A stretch of DNA of 64,000 nucleotides. It comes from CAWIHS01 sp963836005 (GTDB lineage Bacteria; Pseudomonadota; Gammaproteobacteria; GRL18). Below the pieces are notes generated by a model. The model was not told where the DNA came from. It saw nothing but the letters and a program-made list of their open reading frames with translations, and made no database searches. Both the position numbers and the translations under genes were made by a program. Below are positions 9,603-18,005 of this stretch, one piece after another. The DNA is taken from NCBI GenBank assembly GCA_963836005.1, contig CAWIHS010000001.1:310001-374000 (forward strand), in the 5' to 3' direction. How positions within the stretch are numbered: position 1 is the first letter of the stretch; every line of letters begins with the position of its first letter.

Positions 9603-10109
9603 AAATATTAACCGAACTCAACCCAGGAAGTAGTCAACCGGATCCAAAACTCCGGAGGGCAAACAGCGATCGAGCAAAAACAGCCTCAAGCATGGGATGC
9701 GATCAGCAAAGATGAGAATGTTGGAGAAACAATTAGCCGAGCTGAACAGACTGCAACGAGAAGCAAGAAAACGGGTGGATGTATTTTAACTGTAAAAATC
9801 TTAATTTGAGCATATTAAACCTTGTCAGATTAACTACTACTTTAAAGTGAACTGAATCATTGGCATAGCATAGCCAAATGACAGGATTCACCACTAAGTA
9901 GCCATATTGTTAGATTTGATTAAGCTTTAATTAAGAATCTGTCAGATTAGGTGTGAACAAATACAATTAATCTTGTTAACACCAAGCGATTTTGTCGTAC
10001 CATAACTACCAGGCGATTCTGTCGCATTTAATAATTACCAAGGGAAATTGACGGATCTATTTTATCAGTGTTTCTTATTTGTATTTTATGCATTTGAGGA
10101 ACGCAGAGG
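9603..10109. other. Non-coding stretch before the ISNCY remnant
   Basis: No convincing complete gene. A 25-codon reading frame at 9712-9789 (MRMLEKQLAELNRLQREARK) reads like the coiled tail of a lost protein. An imperfect palindrome lies around 9862-9882. Three related 23-bp motifs at 9978-10055 are listed separately. This is the left edge of the accessory region. Confidence 0.4.
9978..10055 (+). repeat. Three spaced copies of a 23-bp motif at the ISNCY end
   Basis: Copies start at 9978 (aacaccaagcgattttgtcg), 10004 (aactaccaggcgattctgtc) and 10033 (aattaccaagggaaattgac). They are spaced 26 and 29 bp and lie just upstream of the transposase remnant. Repeated subterminal motifs of this kind are typical of transposase-binding ends, so this is probably the left end of the insertion sequence. 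Confidence 0.55.
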
Positions 10110-10709
10110 ATGGTTATTATGGATTCTAAAGCACAACTTACCGTTGATATTATTGCGAAAATTGCCCAAGGCAAGCTGAGTATTATCAATGCAGCGAAGT
10201 TATTGAATAAGTCTCGTCGTAACATTGAACGCTATCTTCAACGATATCAAAAACTGGGAATTCAGTTTATTGTTCATCGCAATACAGGAAGGACTCCTGT
10301 CAATAAAAAGCCTGACAAACTGAAGAAACAGGTTCAGTCTCTCATAAAAGAAAAATATTATGATGTTAATTTGCAGCATCTTGCCGAATTGTTAAACCGT
10401 AATGAAGGGTTCCAGGTCAAGCGGGAAACATTGCGTAATTGGGCACACGATATCCACCATGTGAAACGAGCTGAACGCAGCCGTTCTCAGGTACGTAAAA
10501 GATGAGAAAGAATGGAGTCCGCTGGCTTGCTATTGCAAATGGATGGTAGTCCTCATCGCTGGTTTGGTGACAAAAAGTCGTGTCTGGTTGCTATTATTGA
10601 TGATGCCACCAGTGAGATCCATGCTGAGTTCTTTAAGTCAGAAACAACGCAGGCTTGCCTAAAAGTCATTCGAACTGGTGAAACTGGGGTCTGCACAACC
10701 GCTCCTTAA
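10110..10709 (+). pseudogene. ISNCY-family transposase, nonsense-mutated and truncated
   Basis: The two reading frames 10110-10505 and 10512-10709 are in the same phase and separated by one TGA (10503-10505), so this was one gene broken by a nonsense change, probably CGA to TGA. The N-terminal part has a helix-turn-helix (INAAKLLNKSRRNIERYLQRYQ), and the second has LLQMDGSPHRWFG and LVAIIDDATSEIHAEFF, the first Asp region of the DDE catalytic domain of ISNCY/IS1202-type transposases. Similarity stops near 10675, directly before the end of the cls gene, so the rest of the catalytic domain is lost. Confidence 0.8.
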
Positions 10710-12124
10710 AGAACTGGCGACATCAGCCTGGAAACCTTTACAGCAAACCTGAACCAGAACGGTTTACGGTCATAATCACCCATCTGCATTTTGTTTGAGC
10801 TGGCAAAACCATCATTGAACATTTTTTCGACCTGTTTGCTGAAAGCCTGATCGCCGATCAATGCGGTGATTTCAAAATTAAGTCTGAATGATCGGTTATC
10901 GAAGTTGGCTGTGCCGATAGCTGCCAGCGTGGTGTCGATCAGCAGGACCTTTTCATGAGTAAAACCATCCCGGTAGCGATAGAACTCGATGCCACATTCC
11001 GACAGGCGATCAAAATAGTCATACGCAGCAAAGTACATCAGCTTGTTGTCCGGCATCTCTGGGATGATGATGCGCACATCCAGCCCTTTGAGTCGGGCCA
11101 GTGTCAGTGCCGATAGAATACTTTCATCCGGTACAAAGTAGGGACTGGAAATCCAGATCCTCTGCCGTGCTGAATTGATAATATGCAGAAACATCAACGT
11201 GGCCGTTTCAAATTCGTCGGCCGGCCCCGTCGGTAGAATCAGTACTGGAATGTTTCTGCGGGCGCTGGCCGTCGGATTCCATATCAATTCTGGCAGCGTA
11301 TTCGTTGCCCAATGGTAGTCTTCCAAAAAAGATACCTGTGCCGCGAGAGCAGCCGGGCCGGTGATTTTAACATGCGTATCTCGCCACCTTCCAATCTTGG
11401 GATCCTTGCCAATATATTCATCCCCTACATTGTGCCCACCTATCCATGCCGCTTTACCGTCAACGACAACGAGCTTGCGGTGGTTGCGGAAGTTCAACTG
11501 GAAGCGATTGCGTCTACCCTTGCGTGTATTGAAGGGTGATATATGAACCCCTGCCTGCCTTAACTCATCGATGTATGAAGTCGATAATCCAAGCGAACCG
11601 AGTTCATCATAGAGAAAGTAGACCTTAACGCCTTGCTGTGCCTTCGTAGTAAGCCTGGATTTCAGTGCTCTACCCAGACCATCGTCATGAACAATATAGA
11701 ACTGCATCAACACATAGTCTTGAGCTGCATCGATGCCGCTGAATATGGAGTTGAACGTAGCATCACCGTCGATCAGCAGATCACAGTCATTACCTTTCAT
11801 CAGTCCCACGCGAGCGAGCCGCTCTGCCGCCCGGACTGCAGGGTTCGTATTGCCATAATCGGAAACATATGGGCTGAGCACCTCCTCCAGGTTTTCAAAG
11901 AACTGTTGCGTGATTTCGGAATTGGTTTTGGAGGCTAGGACGTACCCTTCAAATTTACGGCGCCCAAATACCCAGTAGGCTGGAACCGAAATAAAAGGAA
12001 ATGAAAGCAGTGACAAGGCCCATGCGATAGCTCCCTGTGGGGTTCGCGTATACATGACCGCATGGACCGCTGAGATAATACCCAGGAAATAAAAAAAGGA
12101 GATGGTGAGAAGGAGTATTTGCAT
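10706..12124 (-). CDS. cls: Cardiolipin synthase (phospholipase D family)
   Basis: The chosen start, MQILLLTISFFYFLG at 12124, gives about 472 residues, close to bacterial ClsA. Two N-terminal membrane segments come first, the second ending before FGRRKFEGY. Two HKD motifs follow: NHRKLVVVDGKAAWIGG and THEKVLLIDTTLAAIGTANFD. The enzyme condenses phosphatidylglycerol (or PG and PE) into cardiolipin at the inner membrane. A longer in-frame extension to 12244 overlaps a good upstream small gene and is unlikely to be used. Both HKD motifs look intact, so it is probably active despite sitting among IS remnants. Confidence 0.92.
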   Translation of the reverse strand: MQILLLTISFFYFLGIISAVHAVMYTRTPQGAIAWALSLLSFPFISVPAYWVFGRRKFEGYVLASKTNSEITQQFFENLEEVLSPYVSDYGNTNPAVRAAERLARVGLMKGNDCDLLIDGDATFNSIFSGIDAAQDYVLMQFYIVHDDGLGRALKSRLTTKAQQGVKVYFLYDELGSLGLSTSYIDELRQAGVHISPFNTRKGRRNRFQLNFRNHRKLVVVDGKAAWIGGHNVGDEYIGKDPKIGRWRDTHVKITGPAALAAQVSFLEDYHWATNTLPELIWNPTASARRNIPVLILPTGPADEFETATLMFLHIINSARQRIWISSPYFVPDESILSALTLARLKGLDVRIIIPEMPDNKLMYFAAYDYFDRLSECGIEFYRYRDGFTHEKVLLIDTTLAAIGTANFDNRSFRLNFEITALIGDQAFSKQVEKMFNDGFASSNKMQMGDYDRKPFWFRFAVKVSRLMSPVL

Positions 12125-12132
12125 TTGCGACT

Positions 12133-12315
12133 TTACTGCTTCGGTTTCACCCGTTTCAAAAACTCCCACAATGGCACCGCCGTCAACCCGCCTACTATAC
12201 CTGAAGCATAATCGGGCAAGCCGAAGCCGAACAGTGATCGCCATATAATTCCAACGATAAGACTGACAACCATCATCGCGATCAGAATTGTTAAAGATCG
12301 TTGCCAGAATGGCAT
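12133..12315 (-). CDS. Small two-helix membrane protein upstream of cls
   Basis: The 60-residue protein has two hydrophobic stretches (LTILIAMMVVSLIVGIIW and YASGIVGGLTAVPLWEF) and a basic C-terminus (KRVKPKQ). GAGAGGTG lies 5 bases before its ATG, a much better ribosome binding site than that of cls. It ends 8 bp before the cls start on the same strand, so the two are probably translated from one message. I do not recognise a family; a role in the membrane beside Cls is only an inference. Confidence 0.65.
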   Translation of the reverse strand: MPFWQRSLTILIAMMVVSLIVGIIWRSLFGFGLPDYASGIVGGLTAVPLWEFLKRVKPKQ

Positions 12316-12349
12316 ATTTTCACCTCTCAGGTTGATCCAGTTATTTCTT

Positions 12350-12600
12350 TTAAAAAACTACACGAGCCCGAAGGCCTAATACCCAACTATGATCTTCTTC
12401 AGGATTAAGAGCGGAATTTCTGATGTATTGAATATCCGGCGTCAACTGAAAGCTTTGCATGACCTGCAGGCGGGAAAACAGTTCGACGGTATATTGATCA
12501 TCGAGATCCGGGCCAAATGTATCCTCGTTCGGCTCGCCCCAGTTTAACCCAAGTCCAAACAGACTATTGTTGCGTCCCCAGTGATAAGCGGACCCAGTAC
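12350..12600 (-). pseudogene. C-terminal fragment of an OprB-type carbohydrate porin
   Basis: The minus-strand frame contains WGRNNSLFGLGLNWGEPNE, TFGPDLDDQYTVELF and LRARVVF, the final beta strands of OprB-family porins, ending in the expected aromatic Phe. Only about 85 of roughly 400 residues remain and no signal peptide is present. It lies just upstream of the small membrane protein and cls. Confidence 0.7.
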
Positions 12601-13061
12601 TGAGCGACTTCAAGGATAGGAAATTCAATGACACTTTTCAATCTATAAGTTAAAAATCTTCTCGTTTTGTTGATTCAGATCAGCTAAGAAGTGGATGAAA
12701 TATTCAGAAAAATTGAGTCAAAAAACTGAAACAGGCTGTTTTGGCAGAATTTCCCCAATGCCGAGACGATAAATACCCTGCTCGCAAATTTTGAATATTG
12801 CAGTATGGCCAGAAAATGAAGATTGTTTAATGGCTCACCAGGAAACACATTAATTGAATTCATATTCAGGGATAGATTGCTCACCCACATCATCATTTGG
12901 CATGGCCTGGCTGTAATCATCCCGATTCGGTGGCCCACAAGTTGCTGATATGACAGAAGGTTCAGTAGCTTCACCCACCGATTTCAGTATCTTGATAATG
13001 ACCGGTTTGGGCTGACATGGAGATTCTAGCCAGGTTGCTGGAATGACTGCAATCACCAGGG
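12601..13061. other. Unassigned stretch between porin and ISAs1 remnants
   Basis: No intact gene seen. A minus-strand frame (12850-13113) with ATCGPPNRDDYSQAMPNDD near its end has protein-like composition and may be the C-terminal tail of a lost insertion-sequence or phage protein; I cannot name it. Confidence 0.35.
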
Positions 13062-13069
13062 TAAAATCA

Positions 13070-13704
13070 TTAAAATGACTCACCACACAATACCTTAGCT
13101 CTGAACTGATCATCCAGGGCTGAACGCAGTCGTTTTCCTTTAATGCTTCGTTTTGTACGCTCGCTTTTGAGTAAGTTCAATGCCATATGCCTGATGACGC
13201 CCACATTATGACTGGCATTACCTCGCCGTATCCGGCTGTCAACTTCTCGAAAGGTCACATCTAATGTCCAGTGTCATTTATTTTCGCTCCCCCAATGAGA
13301 ACAAACGGCTTTGGCAAACAATTCAACATTATAAAATGACAGAATATAATACCGTCTGTCTTTAGTGGTTTGTCCATTTTCATGGCGTTCCGATTCTACC
13401 ATGCCAAGGGCAGACAGATTTTTCCAGCGTTGTGTTTTATAAATGCTAGCCAGGCTATGACTGATCCAATATCGACGCACTTCTACGCGTCCATGCTCCT
13501 TGTCAAGCGTCTCTTTAAATTGGACCAGCTCTGAAAACAGTCCTGAAATCCTTTGACTGACAAGCTTGATATGACCCGTGCTATCGTATCATCAACCGGT
13601 ATGCCATTTTCTAAAGGGAAAAACTTTCTGAGCCCATCCAGTTTACTATGTCCAAACTCAACAATATCAGTCCAGCCTTCCGCTCCACTTATCACGGCAC
13701 TCAA
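13070..13704 (-). pseudogene. ISAs1-family transposase remnant, frameshifted, with internal loss
   Basis: Three consecutive minus-strand pieces match an ISAs1 transposase in order: 13704-13483 (SAVISGAEGWTDIVEFGHSK and FPLENGIPVDDTIARV), 13480-13274 (MVESERHENGQ, RRYYILSFY, SHWGSENK) and 13258-13070 (VTFREVDSRIRRGNASHNVG, RHMALNLLK). Pieces are separated by frame breaks, and the central segment with most of the DDE catalytic residues is missing. Not functional. Confidence 0.82.
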
Positions 13705-13783
13705 AGATAATACTATGATGTCAATAGTTTTTTAATGATCTAGCCCTGTTCCTGATTTTTCAATCAGTTCATTTCAATGGTTA

Positions 13784-13829
13784 TTATGATGATAAAAGAT
13801 AGTGATAGACTTACCTTTTATCATCATAA
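13784..13829. repeat. Perfect 15-bp inverted repeat (hairpin)
   Basis: TTATGATGATAAAAG at 13784-13798 is matched exactly by its reverse complement at 13815-13829, with a 16-base loop. It lies between the ISAs1 remnant and the DUF1624 gene and could be a terminator-like hairpin or a trace of a mobile element end. Confidence 0.6.
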
Positions 13830-13865
13830 CAGAGGTCCAAAAGTCCCCAATATCAGGCTTGATTT

Positions 13866-14999
13866 TTATATATACCTTACCCAGCTTTCTGGGTGAGACT
13901 GTTTATAGGAGCGATACCATAAACAGATAGGATATAAAAAAACCAATAACACTAGTGAGATAATATAGCTATCAGCCAGACCAAAAGCATCTTCCAGGCC
14001 GAGTAGCCGCGCAGAACCATCGAGGATAATTCGATGCAGAACATAGAAAAAAAGGGCTGTCTGTCCAAACACTAGCAACACTCCATTGGGCCGAATGGCT
14101 ACCTGTTTTTCAAGCCACATAAAACCCACCAGAATTAATCCCATAATACCCAGCTCCAGGGTAATAAAAGTCAATGAAGGTGGATATTTACTTACAAATA
14201 ACCAATGAACCCAGGTATCAGACTCTCTCAATAAAAACATATTGCCATAGTCATTAATACCACGCACCAGTGCATAGAGCGCCAGACAGCCTATACTGGC
14301 GATCACTAAAAACTTGATGGGAGACCAGAGCGTATCATCCCCGGCCAGATAACGTGACAGGTATTGGCCAAATACCCAACCCAGCATCATCATTGACAAC
14401 CAGGGTATCACTGGATATATCACCCTGATATCATCACTATGATATATAGCAATCAGCAGTGCCTGTAAGACATCCGTTCCTTGCTTTGGATCCCAGGCTA
14501 ATCCAGTGATCCACTCACCGGCCACTAACCAGACAATAGCCAGGATAAAAATACTCATACTCGGGAGTTTGCGGATAAACGCCATCAGTATCATGCCCAT
14601 ACCGATTGCAAACAATACTTGAAAAGTCAGCTGCCCCTTGAGTAAAGAAATAAGGGTCGGATCCAGCATGGCGATTATAAATCCTCGTTTAATTAAATTC
14701 GTATCAATCTCACGGTCACTCAAACCTTTTACCACTCGACGCTCAGTACTCAATGCTAAAGCAGTACCGGCCAGAAAAACAAAGGTGGGTGCACAAAGAT
14801 GAGTGGACCAGCGGGTCAAAAAATCTGCAACGCTATAAATTTTTCCGCTAACATAGGTGCTGGCTGAATCCATGGCCAGTCGATCGCCATTAAAAGCCAA
14901 AGAGGCATGGTCAATGACCATCAGGATCATAACAAATCCACGCATCCAGTCTAAGGATACCAGGCGTTGTGATTTTTTTTGAGTGTTGTCATTTTTCAT
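13866..14999 (-). CDS. DUF1624 / heparan N-acetyltransferase-like membrane protein
   Basis: The chosen start MKNDNTQKKSQRLVSLDWMRGF at 14999 gives 377 residues; the frame stays open to 15074, but the usual family start is LDWMRG a little after the Met. LVSLDWMRGFVMILMVIDHASLAF and THLCAPTFVFLAGTALAL are signatures of the DUF1624/YeiB-OpgC-like acyltransferase superfamily. About ten membrane helices are visible. Relatives move acyl groups across the membrane onto sugars; the acceptor here is unknown. Start and end are intact. Confidence 0.78.
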   Translation of the reverse strand: MKNDNTQKKSQRLVSLDWMRGFVMILMVIDHASLAFNGDRLAMDSASTYVSGKIYSVADFLTRWSTHLCAPTFVFLAGTALALSTERRVVKGLSDREIDTNLIKRGFIIAMLDPTLISLLKGQLTFQVLFAIGMGMILMAFIRKLPSMSIFILAIVWLVAGEWITGLAWDPKQGTDVLQALLIAIYHSDDIRVIYPVIPWLSMMMLGWVFGQYLSRYLAGDDTLWSPIKFLVIASIGCLALYALVRGINDYGNMFLLRESDTWVHWLFVSKYPPSLTFITLELGIMGLILVGFMWLEKQVAIRPNGVLLVFGQTALFFYVLHRIILDGSARLLGLEDAFGLADSYIISLVLLVFLYPICLWYRSYKQSHPESWVRYI

Positions 15000-15072
15000 T
15001 AGAGTCTGTTTTATTGATAGGTAGGTCCGGAAAATAATGTAATGAATGATAGTTGAAGAAATATAGCACTTC

Positions 15073-15480
15073 AATGCCTCACTTCGTGAAGCGGATATTT
15101 ACAACTGTTAAAAAATTGGATGCAAAAAGGTCATCTAATCAGGAAACAATCGACCCACCCTGAGAGGACAATTCTGGTCTTTCTGTATGACCTTCTTCAG
15201 TTTGCGGAGATATAATATCATCGCGACACTTGAAAAACTCAGCTTTTATTACTTTTCACCAGTGCATACCAGAAAGGCAGAGCCACCAGGAGTGAGCCGC
15301 CCAGTATATTTCCGATACCCGCCGGGATGATGTTCCACCAAAAAGCTGCGTCCCACCCTGGTCCGCCGCCCATAGCCATACTCAAGGAAAAGTAACCCAT
15401 GTTCGCCGGGCTATGTTGAAAGTTTCCTGCGACGAAAAGTGATACGACAAGGAAAACGGGGATGTACTTTCCAAACAATG
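15073..15480 (-). repeat. Left arm of a large inverted duplication (FNT 3' end and downstream DNA)
   Basis: The last ~240 bp of the FNT gene and about 165 bp downstream recur in inverted orientation at 21530-21935. From 15090 to about 15400 the two copies differ at only a few positions; further into the gene they diverge strongly. Confidence 0.88.
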
Positions 15481-16063
15481 TGTTTGCCATGGTGGCAAAG
15501 AAAGCAGCCATGCCAATCAGCCCGTTACCCAGCATGCCCGAAACGATAATGCGCAACCAGGCAGTCATGCTTCCCTCGTCCTGGTAGGCCATCTTCTTGG
15601 CGACCAAGGCGTCAAGACTTTGTTGTACTGATTCAGGATAAGTCTGGGCGAATGCGATCACTACACCGATGATAAAAGCACCCAGCATGTTACCGAACCA
15701 GGCAATTACCCAGAAACGCACAGTGGCTAAGACATGACTCTTCGGGACACCCTGAAGATAGCTTGCTGGAAGAATGACATTGGCTTCGGTGAATAATGCC
15801 GCCCGAGCCAGGACGATCATAAAAAAACCTGTAGAAAAGCCAAGCCCCTGCATTAACAACTTTATCCCAGGAGTACTGACACCGTCTGACAGCAACAGGG
15901 AAAACAGTGCACCGAAGGTGATGAACATTCCGCCGGCGAGTGCCAGCACCAGGGTCTGGCCAGGCGTGCGAGTCAGAAAGTACTCTGCCTCGCGCTTCAT
16001 AGCAGGCAACACCTCATAGGCAGCAAGATGTTGGCGTGTAGGTGTTGGAGGTGAATTATTCAT
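15239..16063 (-). CDS. Formate/nitrite transporter family (FNT) channel
   Basis: From MNNSPPTPTRQHL (ATG at 16063) the product is 274 residues, standard for FNT pentameric anion channels, with six membrane helices. Typical pieces are ALFTEANVILPA near residue 98, FGNMLGAFIIGVVIAFA and ANTLFGKYIPVFL, and near the end GNFQHSPANMGYFSL with the conserved FxHSxAN. FNT members carry formate, nitrite or hydrosulfide; which of these applies cannot be read here. The start lies 7 bp after the DUF3179 stop, so they are probably co-transcribed. A broken relative lies inverted at 21153-21767. Confidence 0.88.
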   Translation of the reverse strand: MNNSPPTPTRQHLAAYEVLPAMKREAEYFLTRTPGQTLVLALAGGMFITFGALFSLLLSDGVSTPGIKLLMQGLGFSTGFFMIVLARAALFTEANVILPASYLQGVPKSHVLATVRFWVIAWFGNMLGAFIIGVVIAFAQTYPESVQQSLDALVAKKMAYQDEGSMTAWLRIIVSGMLGNGLIGMAAFFATMANTLFGKYIPVFLVVSLFVAGNFQHSPANMGYFSLSMAMGGGPGWDAAFWWNIIPAGIGNILGGSLLVALPFWYALVKSNKS

Positions 16064-16070
16064 AATGAAG

Positions 16071-17306
16071 TTACGCGGCAACCTGCTCAGAAACTGAGCC
16101 AACACGGTTAATATCCGTATGCGGAAAGAACTCCACCCAGACGTGCCAGAAAAGGCCAGGTCTCAATGCTTCGACACGCTTGAGCTGACCCGCGGGTGTG
16201 TTGCCGAAAAAGTCAATTTCGGACACCGCCTCGCCCGTGTCGTTATACCAGACTCCCAGGCTTTCATAGCGCGGTTCCCACGCCACGACGAGAGGCTGGC
16301 CGCCGACCTCGGTATTCACGACATTGCCCTGCTCCACTACAAAATCATCGGTCCAGCAGACCGCATCATCACCGAAGTTCACCCCCCAGACATAGGTCTT
16401 GTTCGGCAGGCGATCGTCGTAGTGGGTCATGTTATCCATAACCGGCTTATTCTCGCGATGCTGCCGGTCGATGGAGGACGAAAAAATCATCTCAAGCACC
16501 ATATCAAACAGATAGAGGAGCGGGTTCGACGGCGGCTTGTTCACGAAGACAGTCCCCTCGGGATAAGCCTTCTGGAAACCACGGAACGTCATCCGGAAGG
16601 TCGGCCACGGGCGCATGGCGAGCGAGGGTCGTAGCGGACAGGCTGCGCCATCTGCACTTGGCTCAGCATCCGTCTCGCGGAATCCGTAAATCTGCTGAAT
16701 GGGCTCCCCGGTTTTGTTATCCCGGAGGACGAGGTTATTGCCGTGCTGCGCCAATACCTCGAGCTCAAGCTTTTCGCCTTCCACCTCGGGCGTGTAACCA
16801 ATCCCCAGGTTAGCCATGGCGCAATAGGTCATCACGACGTTCTCGCCGTCAAGACCCTCGTCGTTGCCGGCCAGATGAGGGCGCATGAGCTGGGCTTGTG
16901 GATGGGCTCGAGCAACCCCATTGTTTTCAATCACGATCACCTGGCTCGACGGACTGACGTATTCCCTGGCTTCTTCGATGCTGTAATAGCGTGCGGAATC
17001 CTTCTGATTCCTGAGACCGACATGAACCCAGATATACGGGAACCCATAGAGAACCGCACAGAGCAGGAATGCCGCCCACCAGAATCCGCGTGAACCCGCG
17101 CCGAAGCCAAAATGGACAATGGTCATGAGGGCCAGAGCCCCGAGCCCAATGGCGAGCAGGCGGTACTCGTTGCGAATGAAGCGCAGCATATTCTTGCGTT
17201 TCACCCGGATCAGCATCTGGCTGACGTCACCCAAATCGCGGAAATAGAGAAAGCCGATGACGAGTGAAACGGCGAATCCTAACCAGAACAATATATTTTC
17301 TAACAT
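16071..17306 (-). CDS. DUF3179 domain membrane protein
   Basis: The 411-residue protein has three N-terminal membrane helices (residues 5-22, 48-70, 75-97) and then a soluble DUF3179 domain (about 115-400), recognised by VVMTYCAMANLGIGY and GFQKAYPEGTVFVN. Members of the family are often exported proteins of unknown function. It lies between the glycine-zipper gene and FNT on the same strand. A palindromic repeat sits 20 bp upstream of its start. The G+C content is visibly higher than in the core genes of the window, consistent with a transferred cassette. Confidence 0.85.
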   Translation of the reverse strand: MLENILFWLGFAVSLVIGFLYFRDLGDVSQMLIRVKRKNMLRFIRNEYRLLAIGLGALALMTIVHFGFGAGSRGFWWAAFLLCAVLYGFPYIWVHVGLRNQKDSARYYSIEEAREYVSPSSQVIVIENNGVARAHPQAQLMRPHLAGNDEGLDGENVVMTYCAMANLGIGYTPEVEGEKLELEVLAQHGNNLVLRDNKTGEPIQQIYGFRETDAEPSADGAACPLRPSLAMRPWPTFRMTFRGFQKAYPEGTVFVNKPPSNPLLYLFDMVLEMIFSSSIDRQHRENKPVMDNMTHYDDRLPNKTYVWGVNFGDDAVCWTDDFVVEQGNVVNTEVGGQPLVVAWEPRYESLGVWYNDTGEAVSEIDFFGNTPAGQLKRVEALRPGLFWHVWVEFFPHTDINRVGSVSEQVAA

Positions 17307-17325
17307 ATGCTAACCTTAATTTTTA

Positions 17326-17383
17326 GTAACTACTCAGCGTATTTGAAATATTGCACGATTTTATAGATACGCTGAGTAGTTAC
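17326..17383. repeat. Palindromic repeat, perfect 17-bp terminal inverted repeats
   Basis: GTAACTACTCAGCGTAT at 17326-17342 is matched exactly by its reverse complement at 17367-17383, a 58-bp element. Related elements occur at 53868, 57257 and 63182. It sits between the DUF3179 and glycine-zipper genes. Confidence 0.85.
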
Positions 17384-17394
17384 AATTTTTATTA

Positions 17395-17943
17395 CTATTT
17401 GACTGCGTACTCTCGTGCCATCATACAAACGGAGAAGGATTTCTTAAAGTTTTCCAGCTGTTGTTGGGTACCTTGCTGACTGGCTTGGGTTTGTTGTTCC
17501 ATCTGCTGCTGAGCTTGTTTTCCTTGCCTCTTGCCTGCCAGGCCGCCAACGAGTGCACCCGCGGTAGCCCCACGCACAGCACCTCTGCCAGCTTCACCTT
17601 CACGGACCCCACGGACCACTGCTCCGGTCACTGCACCAGCCCCCGCGCCTTTACCTGCCCCACTTTTCGCGGCCCCTGCGGCTTGTTGCTGAGCTTGTTG
17701 TGACTGCTGTTGCTGTTGTTCCGATTGTTTGGTGAGTTCTTCCGGATCAGTCCCGGTGGTTTGTTTCGCCGACTGATAGCACTCACCTTCATCCTTTGCC
17801 TGCTGTTCAGGAGTCTGTCCTTTGGTCGGGGCGACAAACACACCAAGACTAGCGGTAATACTTTGCTGAGACAGCGCTTGACTAGCGGTAAACACAACAA
17901 CAGCCATAGAGAGCACAGTGATCAATATAAAAAATCGTTTCAT
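17395..17943 (-). CDS. Secreted glycine-zipper protein
   Basis: The 182-residue protein starts with a signal peptide (residues 1-25, MKRFFILITVLSMAVVVF, cleavage after ASQA). A Gln-rich linker is followed by two Gly/Ala-rich zipper stretches (AGAVTGAVVRGVREGEAGRG and ATAGALVGGLAG), a second Gln-rich run and a C-terminus ending SVCMMAREYAVK. Glycine-zipper proteins associate with membranes. It is in the same orientation between the sulfatase and the DUF3179 gene, so it is probably part of that cassette. Function unknown. Confidence 0.75.
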   Translation of the reverse strand: MKRFFILITVLSMAVVVFTASQALSQQSITASLGVFVAPTKGQTPEQQAKDEGECYQSAKQTTGTDPEELTKQSEQQQQQSQQAQQQAAGAAKSGAGKGAGAGAVTGAVVRGVREGEAGRGAVRGATAGALVGGLAGKRQGKQAQQQMEQQTQASQQGTQQQLENFKKSFSVCMMAREYAVK

Positions 17944-18005
17944 GTTCAGGTCCTAAAAAAGAATTTAATAGATATAGAACACCCGTGTGCTCTGGCTTTT
18001 TCAGT

